From: Pomacea canaliculata
Taxonomy: Eukaryota > Mollusca > Gastropoda > Architaenioglossa > Ampullariidae
Reading direction: 5' to 3'
Assembly (NCBI RefSeq): GCF_003073045.1
Contig: NC_037594.1
Location: 23,504,927-23,568,926, forward strand
DNA length: 64,000 bases
Part shown: positions 27,101 through 38,110 of the stretch, in pieces
Numbering within the stretch: the stretch's first letter is position 1
Layout of the letters: each line of letters starts with the position of its first letter
Program-made: the position numbers and the translations under genes
Notes under the pieces: model-generated
Databases searched by the model: none
What the model saw: the letters and a program-made list of their open reading frames with translations, nothing else
What the model was told of the DNA's origin: nothing

Positions 27101-30100
27101 TGGGACACACTTTATCTTTATGTCCAAAACAAATCTTGCATGCATCTGGCATTTTTATTTTACAAACATCATTTTTGAAATACTTGGTGCTGAATTTACC
27201 TTTCATTCTTTATTTTCTTACAAACTAATAATAATGCAAGGAAAACTGTGTGAGAACTGATTTCTTTCTTTCACATAATATACAGACATGTGGCTTAATC
27301 TTTTTATTTCCTCAAGTTCCACTGCATGTGAATTTTTCATTTGATTGCTCTGTAAGCATTTAAAACAGTTTCAACAATGTATTTTGTCATAATTTTCTTA
27401 ATTCTTGCACAGTTATGGATTCCAATAAACCAAGTGGACAATTTGAGACACATGTGTGTTTGTGTACTTGTCAAAGGTTGAACATTTAGGAAGCCTAAAA
27501 GAGTGTGGCTGTGATGTCCAGGAGTAATGATGGCCACAGGAGCTGTCTTGGCATATGGTTATAAATTTGACTTCTATGTGACACTCATCTATAGTTGTGA
27601 TAGAGTGGTTGCTACACTGCCTGCAGACACTCAGCAGCTCCTCCAACTTCTTTTCGTGAATGATAAATTTTCTTTCCAGGAAGGGATTTGTGCCCAGTTC
27701 ATCTTTCTGAGAATTCCTAGAGACAAATATCAAGACTAAAATCATAGTTAAAACCATAAATCATTTTTATAGCTAAATATCAGCTTAAATTCTTGTGCTA
27801 GCATGTTTCTGATATAAACTATCAAGTACTGACTGTTAGTAACTGCAATATAAACTTTGTTTACTGGTGCTCCTTGACTGCTGAATTATTCCACTCTGAG
27901 GTGTCATTTTCATTTTCTGACTCCCATATCAATATCAGGATCACACCTAGCAGACATTTATAGACACAATTTCTTTCATTTCATTATGAAAAAAATTTAT
28001 CCACATAAAAATTTTACAAAGCCATATAAAATTATTTTTTTATCTAAGTGTTTAAAACTGCACATATTTTTGGCCTTGAATATCCTTATAAGAAGAAAAT
28101 ATCTGGCACAGTTTGTGGAATTCATGCCAATTTTAGATAAAAGAGATGTGTAATAGAGAAAAGAACTAAAAAGTGGCCATTACCTTTCAGGATTGGAGCT
28201 GAGATCTGGTCTGGACCTCTTTATTTAAGCACAGTTGAACTGTTTGTTGTGACTGACTTGTTATAGTCTGAACATTAAAGTTTTATAAAGTAATCATTCC
28301 ACAAAACATTAAAACAATAATAAAACATGTATGATTATACCATGTGATCAAGCTATTATTATTTTTAATTCTTTACAGTATCCAACATAAAACACAATCA
28401 TTAATATTACTCTAATTTTCAAATGTTGAAATATCAAGTCTAACTTCTGCAGTGTACTGCACATAGATTTCACTACTATTGTTGATAAGCTCATTATGTA
28501 GGAAATACCTTTCACATGAATTTTATTGTTTTTAGATTTCATAAACAAATAGGCTGTCTTTTCAAAAATATGAATTTAAAAATATTTCATTTTATAAAAG
28601 CAAACAATGATTTTTAAAAAAATAATGTAACAAGTGACAGGATTTCAACAATCATTTCTTTTACACTTTCAGTTTGATGCTGACATTTTTCATTTATTAT
28701 GCATGTACTATGAATTTTTACCTATTGAAACCCGCTTATTATAAGTACCACATAACACGTTTATTGTTTTATAGATATGTACAGTCTTTGATATATGTAT
28801 ATTGTAATGTTATCTACCAATAATGAATAGTGCATTTTGTAAACACAGTAACAGTACATAGCACTGATACTGACCTGTTTATGCTGTAGTCGTTTGGCAA
28901 GTGAAACTCGTCTGTCAGATAGATCCTTCATTCTTTTTCGAGAAATTTCATTGTGTTGAAAAATGGTCGGAATTGCATCTGGCAGAAGCTGTGCCTTGAA
29001 GGCCAAATCTAACTGTTCGGACATTTCGAGTCCGGCTAGTAAAGCACTGATCGTCAACAAAATGCTTGCATAACACCTCGACCTCTCTGGGCTACCAAAC
29101 GTGTGGCATCGAGCCTTGTTATTGTATGACACACTCTTTTTGTAAGGCTCGATCTGTCTTTCGGAAAATGATGACGATGTCGAATCTTTTCCCATTTTTT
29201 CGTGGCAATCGGGTGCAGGCATGGTTCGGTCTCACATGTAAACAATCCTACTGAAACGTCATAAGGTCACGTGACCGAGAACGAGAGTTCGTCGAAGCAG
29301 ACGAAAGAGTCCGTGTAATTTCTCTTCTTAAACGCAACATTCTACTACAAACCTTCAACTTTTTTCACATGAACAGACATGAAAATAGACGAGATTCAAA
29401 TTGATCCTACTATTTACGAGTTTCTAAGCAGTTTAATTTTCCCTTTAGTATCCCTTTAAACTCTTCAAATTTAGGATTACTCAAAACAAATTTTTATAGC
29501 CATAACATTAAGATTTCACTTTCAGGTTGGCATTATCACATTCAAGAGAAGTGTGGAGCCCAACGAGCATATGTTTAGACTCAGTGCTCGGAACGAGATT
29601 AATAAAAATAACAATTGGGAATTTATAAAGCACAATATCTCAGCCAAAGGCGGACTAATTGCGTTGAACAATTTAACAAAATTGTAACAAAGATGTAGAA
29701 CAAAGAACAATGCGAGCACGAACTTCTACCTCCGTGATGGGAGAACTCGCTGTTCCGGCAGTAAAGGGCGATAACTGTAGATTTTACGGTAACAGCTCTA
29801 GAGAATAAAATTAGTGACATCATTAGAATATTGGGAAGATATTAAGTAATCTTGAAAATATGAAGAATATGTATATATTTCTCGGTGACATTTTCTCATA
29901 TGAAATTGCGAAGGGGTGATCATCACTTCAGTTTAGTCAGTGCAACTCCAGGTCGCTGCCGGAGCGAGTGACGCATGGCGGAGTGGAATCACACCAATAG
30001 ATTCAAACAGTTCCAACTTCAAAAATAACATTATATACAGACCTGTTGTAAGCAAGAAGTGGAAGAAAACGCAGCAGAGCCCCGTGTAAATATGAAAGTC

Positions 30101-31886
30101 CAACATTTTTTATCAAAAATCGAAGCATGACCACAAAACATAAACAAAATCAAGGAGAGGCAACCCTCACCCTGTTGGGCGAAGGGACAGAACTCTCACC
30201 ATATAGAACTCGATGTGGAAGTAGCAACTCGGGTATTGTTTACAAGTACTGTAGTGGAACTATCGTCGTGGTAGAGGGTAGATGATCGCACAGGCCTGCG
30301 ACTTATTTCATCTTTGCTCTGATGAGGTATGTGGAGCTGTGACTGTGAGTCCTTATTGATACAGTGGTGAGGCATACAGGTCTCTAGATATATCTGTTCT
30401 AACCCATATCCGTACACATACAAGAAATGGTCAGATCCATAACATCATATATACATAAAATATCTATAAATACTATCCTTACTACATGCTTAGCATATTG
30501 CAATGAATTAGTGAGAGAAAGAGAATATGAGAGTGATTATTGTGAAAACTACTAAGGACGATGGGTGACGAGAGAAATCGTACGAAATGAACAAGGAAAA
30601 AAGAGACTGAAAGAGAGAGGAGGTGTGAGAGCAAGACTTAATTATAACGATATGTGTTAAACTGAAATAATAATAAGTAATGGTGGTAATTTAAACTGGC
30701 AAGGAGATATAAGCAAAAACAGATAAAGAGACAATGAATAGAACTATTTGAGATGAAACTGTATTGTTCATGTAACTTTTGGAATATTCTCAATGCTTGT
30801 ATAGGAGGGCAAAATAAAATAAAAGTGTATATTTATATAATTCGAAAGTTGGTTTTTTGAGCATAGACTCATCCTCAACAATCCACTTTTGTGTTCGACT
30901 GCACGGGCCGGAGAGGAGAGCGTGGGTCCTATAGACGTGTTGTTCCTGGTGCACACGTCTCTACTCCACTTCGAGGATCGCAACCTTCTACGGAGCACTA
31001 TAGCAAACCAGTCTTACTTCCATCCCTTCAAGGTAAGAACTAATATACTTTGAAGTCATGTCCGTTCTGTTTCTAGATATTGTCGTTACATACGTATGCA
31101 CGCATAAGACGACCCCTTTTACAGTGAATGGAAATATATCTGATCATTGTGCTTGTGTGAGCTTTTCAGGTGAGGATACTGTTTCTACTAGGCCTGCCCA
31201 CAAACGACGCAAACAGTACGGTACAGAGCCTCATCGAGTTGGAGCACAAGAAATATGGAGACACTCTTCAAGGGGACTTCATCGACACCTACAACAATCT
31301 GACGCACAAAGGAGTCATGGGGTACCGCTGGATCACCCAGTACTGTCCGCACGTGCGACTGGTAGCTAAGATTGACGATGACGTGTTCGTCGACACTTTT
31401 AAGTTGCTGCACAGGTTCTGGCCAGTGCTCTTCGTCGCCAAATCTCGGGCCATCTTCTGCAACGTGTGGCACAACAACACCATGACCATCCTTCGCGAGG
31501 GGAAGTGGAAGGTAAATGAAGAAAATCTGCAACATTTCAAGTATTTCCCCTGGAACTATTGCAGCGGCATGGCCGTGTTCATCACCGGAGATCTCATACC
31601 ATTTTTGTACCGGGCTGCATTCCGAACTCCTTTCTTTTGGATAGACGACGTGTACTTATTTGGGATGCTTCCGGATGTTGTCGGCAATGTGACGTACTAC
31701 GACATTGGATTTTCTAAGAACATGTCACTTAATAATGAAGAAGCTCTTAAATGCATGAAAACACAAGGTAGCACGTGTCCTGTCGTCGTTACTAGCTCAA
31801 ATTTACAACTTTTTCCTGAAATGTGGGATGTGACATACGAAATCCATAGAAGCCTTTGGAAATTCGAGGCGACAAAAGTTGAATAA
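24189..31886 (+). CDS. Beta-1,3-galactosyltransferase-like protein, GT31 family, paralogue 2
   Basis: Second tandem GT31 gene with the same exon plan as paralogue 1: exons 24189-24448, 30867-31032 and 31170-31886, junction phases 2 and 0, 380 residues. The ATG at 24189 lies three bases after an acceptor (TGTTTCAG), so a 5' non-coding exon is likely. Residues ~11-30 form the signal anchor (FLALVIIGSLLTMILIIM). Exon 2 encodes IDVLFLVHTSLLHFEDRN. Exon 3 carries YGDTLQGDFIDTYNNLTHK, KIDDDVFVD (triplet near 211-213), FPWNYCSGMAVFITGD and FFWIDDVYLFG. The frame is intact and all GT31 landmarks are present, so it looks functional. Intron 1 is 6.4 kb against 1.3 kb in paralogue 1, largely because of the TTAA transposon at 25836-29455. 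A polyadenylation signal AATAAA lies at 32241-32246. The acceptor substrate is unknown. Confidence 0.92.
25430..25720 (-). mobile_element. Non-LTR retrotransposon reverse-transcriptase fragment (decayed)
   Basis: On the minus strand, in broken frames, are KAARPNGLTGELFK (compare KAxGPDGIxxELxK), then FPDALTEAII, a TAG stop, PLLKKGDGH (compare PIxKKGD), and DNYCGIFASIVK (compare xNYRxISLLxxxxK). These are the ordered N-terminal reverse-transcriptase motifs of LINE elements. At least two frameshifts and one stop show that it is dead. Clade not assignable. Confidence 0.68.
26194..26900 (+). pseudogene. Relic of a transposon-borne ORF with a P2X7-tail-like motif
   Basis: From the ATG at 26194 the frame reads to FYQFEPLAS. 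After a one-frame slip it continues in SSEDEENVAAVEAQSR and meets a donor (AG|GTACGT at ~26307). After an acceptor ending at 26840 the next segment encodes WCICEHCEEWP. The order YQFEP, then an acidic SEDEE stretch, then W-C-x-C-x2-C matches my recollection of proteins related to the cysteine-rich cytosolic tail of P2X7 receptors, which are frequent in marine animals. The function in the element is unknown. The frame is broken and the homology is inferred from short motifs. Confidence 0.42.
26317..26346. repeat. Perfect hairpin (13-bp arms, 4-nt loop)
   Basis: ACCAGAGATCTGT, loop AGCG, then the exact complement ACAGATCTCTGGT, located inside the TTAA transposon just after the splice donor of the plus-strand ORF relic. 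The arms themselves contain AGATCT palindromes. Confidence 0.9.
27413..27757 (-). pseudogene. Transposase fragment with C-x2-C and GHHYSWTSQP module
   Basis: The minus-strand frame encodes ERKFIIHEKKLEELLSVCRQC followed by a CGHHYSWTSQP segment. An overlapping frame (27337-27537) continues as GFLNVQPLTSTQTHM. This layout (KFIVFE-like, C-x2-C, GH..W.SQP, then FLN) is familiar from uncharacterised THAP-associated transposase-like proteins of fish, cnidarians and molluscs. The frame change between the two parts shows decay. Confidence 0.5.
28880..29245 (-). pseudogene. Frameshifted THAP-type zinc-finger relic and following linker
   Basis: Read on the minus strand, three successive frames give pieces that together resemble a THAP domain (C2CH DNA-binding finger of transposases): PDCHEKMGKDSTSS, then HHFPKDRSSLTKRV, then VLCKHFVDDQCF with the C-x2-H pair. 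The downstream frame LEMSEQLDLAFKAQLLPDA to VSLAKRLQHKQ ends at a splice donor (CAG|GTCAGT, ~28878). At least two frameshifts break it. Confidence 0.5.
29460..30866. other. Remainder of GT31-2 intron 1, nothing recognised
   Basis: Non-coding, A+T-rich intron DNA between the transposon and exon 2. No ORF or repeat terminus is supported. Exon 2 is preceded by a weak polypyrimidine tract ending in GCATAG. Confidence 0.5.
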
Positions 31887-32240
31887 TGCTACTGGCATAC
31901 TTATTTATATATTTAAAATGAAAATCATAAAAGAACTAAAACGACCCCTTGGCATTAGGGAGAATACAAAATGTTGTCAACGAAAAACAGATCATACTCT
32001 CAGCACTGGTCATATTCCTTTCAGTCTGTTTGTTTTACGGTGGGTTTTTTGGTTGTTGTTGTTTTTTTAAGCATTATCTTTATGCGGTTACAGCTGCAGC
32101 GAAAAGAATACTAACAATGAATCAGCAATACCCGGTATATTAACCACAGTTACATTGGACATTTAAAACGTTCTCCTCCAAACTCAAATGTAATTATACA
32201 AAAAGCAACAGTCCGGCCAACGCTGCCGTGTTTTGGAAGA

Positions 32241-32246
32241 AATAAA
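32241..32246 (+). terminator. Candidate polyadenylation signal for GT31 paralogue 2
   Basis: AATAAA about 355 bases after the TGA/TAA-side end of the coding sequence at 31886. First consensus signal noted downstream. Confidence 0.45.
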
Positions 32247-32339
32247 CACCTTCAAAAATCCTAGAAAACGTATTCATAACTATATAAGAGCAATTAAACA
32301 TACGAAATCTTTAAGAGTGTGTGTTAGTGTGAGAGAGAG

Positions 32340-32450
32340 AAGGGACAAAGGAAATTGTTGTTCTGTTGTTGTAAATCCAGCTCCATTCATTCAGCATAAA
32401 TATCTATTTCTCTCAAAACTTTTGTTTCTACAATACCAGTTCCATTGACT
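32340..32450. repeat. Partial third copy of the duplicated block
   Basis: The stretch with CCATTCATTCAGCATAAATA and CTATTTCTCTCAAAACTTTT matches 34395-34490 in copy A of the segmental duplication, and more weakly 37030-37080 in copy B. It suggests that the tandem duplication once had an additional, now truncated, unit. Confidence 0.55.
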
Positions 32451-32984
32451 CACCTGGAAGTCCCAGACCGAGATGGACTAAGCCAGAGTCCAGGTGCGCC
32501 TAGCGCCCATGAAGGAATTGGCTGTTTCTTGTGTAGGGATTAGCTAGTCAGTGGATAGGGGCCGGGAGTGAGGGGGAAGAGACAGGGTGAGCCAAAAGGG
32601 AACGTCCAGTGGAGGGTGTCAGATGTTTTCTTTATTATCTGTGCTTATTTTAGAATGCTTCAGCACATTGAATGACTGTGATCAGGTCTGTGTCGTATGA
32701 GTGTGTATTCTTCTTCTGATTCGTTTTTGTTCCATTTTTTTAGTTTTTTTTTAAGAACCTTTGTTTGCATTGTCAACACGTGTGTGTTGTTTTGTCCACT
32801 GAGGATCGGCTGGAGCTGATGCTCGCAGCAGGCGATAGAGTGATTGCTGAACGTGTTGAGTACGAGTGTGTGTGAGAGTGTGTATCGCCGGCACGCGACA
32901 CAAAATACTGCTTTTTGGCATACCAGAGCAGCGGCGTAGGAACCAGGAGAGGAATAAGCCAAGGAGGGCAGCCAACCCTCAAAA

Positions 32985-35465
32985 AGATACCAAGGCAGGC
33001 AATATTTTGTCTTTTCCCTGGTCCGGTGCTTGAGAGGGTAACGGAATAAGCAAACGTTACGCTTTTAAACATCTAGTCCTCCATCTAAATAAATCTACAA
33101 AATAAAGATATTAATCAAAGAAGACGCAGTGATTTTTGTCAAATTGATTTGCAATCCTATGATTATAACATTAATTTGATTATTACTTGTTTCACTATGT
33201 TTTTGCTAATTTTAGTGAGAAGAAAATTTTCACCATCTCGAACTTCGAGCGTGTGGGGCCATTCCGGTTTGTGTCTACGATCTGTAGCACCGAGATTTGC
33301 TTTTCAATCACCATTGCAGGAATTCTGTACAATTGTATATTAATAAAGAAATTAAGTGCCTACTAAACAGGAAAAAGCATAATAGAAGCAGAAACAAACT
33401 ATAAAATAACTCATAAGAAACAACACGCGTACAGCTACCTGGATAGACACCAATTTATCGCCGATTGTAAACAATGCAAATTTTTCCTTGAAATTCATTT
33501 TATCTCACCTAAATCTACATCAGTAAACGTAAGAATGTATTTCAAATGGAAGAATATACAATTCCTTTCTGCTAGTTTATTTATGAGACTGATTTAGTCA
33601 CCGGAAAATTCAGACGAAAACGCTGTGATCGCAGTCGCACATTCCATCTCAATACATGACGAGTCTATTTGCCATACACGCTGTACATATTTTTCGGAGA
33701 AACAATAATATATGTGCAGTTTGCAGAACCTCTGAAACTAAATTCATCCGTGTCTGAACCAAACCTTACAAATTTTGACAGGACGACGATATTTGTGCCT
33801 CAGTCAGTATTGGAAAAAATCGAACAGCGTATAGTTTTCTGCGCACATTTTTCACGCATCTAATTATGAAAAAGCGGAAAGAAAAAAAGAGAGAGTTAAT
33901 AACTAACTTTTTTGCAGAAATAGTAAAGTCTGAGTCAATGTCCTTTTAATTTCTGTGTCGATGTTACTACCGATGTTACTATTTAAAACTAGCGTGTTTG
34001 AAATATCAACCTCCAGCAAAAGAGAGCTCCTTGCCGCTTTTCAGTTGTTGTCCAAAGCTACCCTTATATTTTCTGTAAAACTCTGTAAGAACTAGCTCGT
34101 AACAAATTTCGGAATTCTCAAAACTAGCAAATTCCATACAAAGGTATTTTAAAAAAAAAACAACGCCGGACAGCAGAGCGACATCCATGGCTAAAAGGGA
34201 CGTAATCTTCCTGTCCATGAAGTGGTCGAGGTGTCGTATGCATCTTATCTTGTTTACAATGGAGCTTCCTATAAAAATGTGTCAAGTCAATAGCAGTTAG
34301 TTTTACATGTGATAATAAACACTGAAATCTATCTCTTATTGTGTTGTAATTTGATGTTCTGTGCCTAAGAGAAGGGATAAATGGAAGCTTTTCCTTTATT
34401 GCTTTGTTGTTGCAATTCCAGTTCCATTCATCCAGCACAAATACCTATTTCTCTCACAACTTTTGTTGCTATGATTTCACTGCCATTGATTCGTATAAAT
34501 ACCCATTTCACTTACAACTGTGCCGTACTGTGCTATTCTTTGGAAAAAGGAGAGTTGTTGTTTGAGAGTTGTGTGTGGCATGCTGACCTATTTCGTGATG
34601 TCCACGAGTATTTATTTCAAAGAAAATTAAGACAGAACTGACAGAGGAGAATGCTATATCGTCTTTGTGTCTCTTACTCATGACTCAACAACTCCACATA
34701 TCAGGTCTCGCGATATCCCATGTCGAGACTGCTCTCATCACATCGGAGTGAGTGGACCACCAAAAAAAAAAAAAAAAACCCGTAAAGAAACAAAGTGTTC
34801 GTTTAGGGACTTCATTATTTTTGTAAGAAATTATTTATTATATAAATATCACAGATCAATTAGACATGTACAATTTATAAATATAAATTTAGTTTAATAG
34901 CGTGGGACGTAAGTGAAAAGTAAGGCCAGAAAATAAGAAAGATTATTTTTATATCATTCTAGAAGCTATATAAAACTTTTCAATATTGCCCTTTCATTAT
35001 CATCAGGTTAATTAGATAATAAATAGATAATATCAAATTACGGATCGCAATGGAACTGTTACATTTCTACGTTGAAGAAAATGCTCATTTCTCTTGGCGC
35101 GTGAAACGCTATTTCATTCAATTAACTGTTGACTAATGTTTTATTTACTTTTTTAAGCTTTACATGCTGATGCTGAGCAGGTAGTAACAAAGTGAGTTAG
35201 TGATCCATCTCGGAGCATGTAGTGTGCTCGGTTGTAGCCAAGCCTTGCAGTGGGAATTCTAGAATGAATCACGCAAGAGATAACAGACCTATTTAGAGAG
35301 TGGTGAACTTGCCTCTCCCTGCTTCCCCATCATAAAACAAGTGATACGTGTTTCAGTGTGAACACGGTCACTAACTATGAAAGACAGGTCGTGCCGTGGC
35401 ATGGAGATGTCTGCACCTTTACAAGGATCGAATTTCGAAAGAAGGAAAGGGTGAAGAACATGTAT
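32985..35465. repeat. Segmental duplication, copy A (about 2.5 kb)
   Basis: Shared landmarks with copy B, in order: TGCTTGAGAGGGTAACGGAA; ATAAAGATATTAATCAAA; AAACTAGCGTGTTTGAAATA; GTTTGAGAGTTGTGTGTGG; GACAGAACTGACAGAGGAGA; CATGCTGATGCTGAGCAGGT; GGTTGTAGCCAAGCCTT. Copy A has about 650 bp (33225-33880) absent from B and holds the empty target site of the MITE found in B (ATCTAGTC near 33070). No intact gene is recognised; short frames in it are not supported by homology. Confidence 0.85.
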
Positions 35466-35835
35466 CTTCTCAACCTGCGCCATCCACTCCCTACACACGG
35501 ATACATGTTAAACGTTTTACAGATGAGGTGTGCCACACCAAGCTATATCGTTTTCTAAGAAATGTAACTGAGACACTTTTCTTGAAAGGTAAAGTAACAA
35601 CCAGGTTAACACGATTTTTATGTCGTCAGGAGTGTAGGAGTTATAATTCTTTGCTCACCTTTCCCTCCTTCCCAACGCATAAAGTGTGAAGACTGTCAGT
35701 TTTGTAGAATAATTCTGCTGGACTCAAGCAAACAAACATCTCTTAGGAGGCAAGGTTATCTTTTTGTCCTTTCCCTGGTCCAGTGCTTGAGAGGGTAACG
35801 GAATATTAAAACGTTACGCTTTTATAAATCTAGTC

Positions 35836-36159
35836 CAGTGGTTCTCAAAGTGTGGTCCGCGGACATAAGTCAGATGGTCCCCGGCTTACAGTCGTCATAT
35901 GTCAGCAAAGTGATGTTTAAAGTGATACATTCCTCGCATTAACATTTTAATTACGAAGAACGAGGTATACGTAGTTTTATGTCAACTGATTACTATACTA
36001 CTGTGACAGAAGTACATTTAGTTTTGAATTGTAATGAAACAAATGCGGCAATTTAAATTTGAAATTCATAGTACAGACTGATTTTTAGGACTTGGTGGTC
36101 CGCCATATTTTTTACTTAAGTAAAGTGATCCGCGGTCCGAAATACTTTGAGAACCACTC
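35836..36159. mobile_element. hAT-type MITE (324 bp) inserted in duplication copy B
   Basis: Begins CAGTGGTTCTCAAAGT and ends ACTTTGAGAACCACTC (inverted, one terminal mismatch). It is flanked by the perfect 8 bp duplication ATCTAGTC (35828-35835 and 36160-36167). Subterminal GGTCCGCGGAC and its counterpart GATCCGCGGTCC are typical of such elements. The uninterrupted target is present in copy A near 33070-33077. Confidence 0.9.
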
Positions 36160-36313
36160 ATCTAGTCCTACATCTGAAGAAATCTACAAAATAAAGATAT
36201 TAATCAAACAAGACGCAGTGATTTTGTCACATTGACTTGCAAACCTTGATTATGATTATAAATTAATTTGATTATTACTTGTTTCACTATGCTTTTGCTA
36301 ATTTCAGTGAGAA

Positions 36314-36315
36314 TA

Positions 36316-36351
<36 letters not shown>

Positions 36352-36352
36352 G
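36314..36352. repeat. (GAAA)n microsatellite
   Basis: About eight to nine AAAG/GAAA units within copy B of the segmental duplication, followed by a GAGA stretch and a T run. Confidence 0.9.
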
Positions 36353-38110
36353 AGAAGAGTTTTTTTTTTTACGGAAAATATAACGTCTGAGTCGATGTCC
36401 TTTGAATTTCTGTCTCCGTTACTACCGCAGTTCACACTACACAACGCAATTCGAAATCTATACTTTTAATCGACTAGCGCTTGAAAACAAGTTGAAACTA
36501 AAATTTTTTAAATTGAAAAACACACGACTTTTGGGCTTCCCGTATTAATACAGAATCGATAACATCTTATCTTAAATTTAACTGCGGAATAGTTTCGTTT
36601 ACGAAACTCTGAATACTGAAATTTTAAACTAGCGTGTTTGAAATATCGACCTCCGGCAAAAGAGAGCTCGTTGTCGTTTTTCAGTTGTTGTCAGAAGTTG
36701 CACTTATATTTCCTGTAAAACATTGTAAGAATAACCTAGTAACAAATCTAGGAATTCTCAAAAAAGGCAAATTCCATAAACAGGGGTTCAAAAAAACAAA
36801 CGCCGGGGGACGTAATCTTCCTTCTCATGAAATGGTCGAGGTGTCGTATGTATCTTATCTTGTTTAGAATGGATCGCCATTACTGTATATACAAATGTGT
36901 CAAGTTAATAGTAGTTAGTTTTACAGGTGATAAAAACACTGAAATTGATCTCCTATTGTGTTGTAATTTGATGTTCTGTGCCTAAGAGAAGGGATAAAGG
37001 GAAACTTCCTATATTTGTTTTGTTGCTATAATTACAGTTCCATCACTCTAGTAAATGTCCTTTTCTCTTAACAATTGTGCCGTCCTGTGTTATGCTTTGG
37101 AGAACGAAGAATTATCTATTGTTTGAAAGTTGTGTGTGGTATATGAACCTATTTCGTGATGTCCACGAGTACGTATTTCAAACAAAAATGAAGACAGAAC
37201 TGACAGAGGAGAATGCTGTATCGTCTTTGTGTCTCTTAATCATGCCCCAACAACTCCGCATATCAGGTCTCGCACGATATCTCATGTCAAGACTGCTCTC
37301 ATCACAGCGGAGTGAGTGAGGGGACCGCAAAAAAAAAAGTGAAGAAACAAAATATTTGTTTTGGACCAATATTGCTGTAAGAAATCATTTTATTATACAA
37401 ATATATGCCACAGATCAATTAGACGTAAAATCTATAAATATAAATTTCGTCCAATGTGTATTACAGATATGAAATAAGTACAACTGTTTTCTGTATTATT
37501 GTTTACAAAACTCATGTGCTGTGTACTGTATTTGATTCACGTCTTCCTTTAAGAACAATGTTTTCCCAGTTTAAAAAAAAGACTTGATTTGAGCTCATTG
37601 TAAATGGAGAAAAGGCAAATTGTTACGAATAGGAATTAATTCTATACCACTTATCAAAAGATCTAGTGTCTCCATATAGCACTAGACTGTTTATGTCTAA
37701 AAGCCATTGCTCGAATAACACTTAGTTTAATGGACGTAAGGGGAAAGTAAGGCAAGCAAATGAGAAAGATTATTTTTGCATCCTTTCTAGAAGCCATAAT
37801 TCTTTTCAATATTGCCCTTTCGTTATCATCAGGTTGATTAGATAATCTACAGATAATATAAAATTACTGATCGAAAAAATGCTGTTACATTTCTACTTTG
37901 AAAAAAATGCCCCTTTCTCTTGAAGCATTAAAATTCAATTTTTTAAGCTTTTCATGCTGATGCTGAGCAGGTAGTAATAGAGAGAGTTAGTAATCCATCT
38001 CAGTGCATCTACAGTGTTCGGTTGTAGCCAAGCCTTACAGTCAGGTCGTGCCGTGCCGCGATGTCTACATCTTTACAAGGATCAAATTTTAAAAGCGGGG
38101 AAAACTTATG

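Larger units (their letters stand above)
25836..29455 (-). mobile_element. TTAA-flanked DNA transposon, 3.6 kb, Kolobok-like (or piggyBac-like), decayed
   Basis: Perfect 15 bp terminal inverted repeats AGGGATACTAAAGGG (25836-25850) and its complement (29441-29455) are flanked by TTAA (25832-25835 and 29456-29459). TTAA duplication is shared by piggyBac and Kolobok. The minus strand carries a THAP-like zinc finger and a C-x2-C...GHHYSWTSQP module that I associate with THAP-bearing Kolobok-type transposases; the plus strand has a second ORF (see 26194). Frameshifts and A+T-rich interior show it is inactive. It sits in intron 1 of GT31 paralogue 2 and accounts for most of that intron's extra length. 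The superfamily is an inference from termini and motifs. Confidence 0.75.
35740..38110. repeat. Segmental duplication, copy B (about 2.4 kb)
   Basis: Tandem partner of copy A in the same orientation, starting about 275 bp after A ends. It carries a 324 bp MITE (35836-36159), a (GAAA)n run and about 170 bp (36430-36600) missing from A. It lacks the A segment 35253-35385. The mix of many substitutions and indels shows that the duplication is not recent. Confidence 0.85.
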
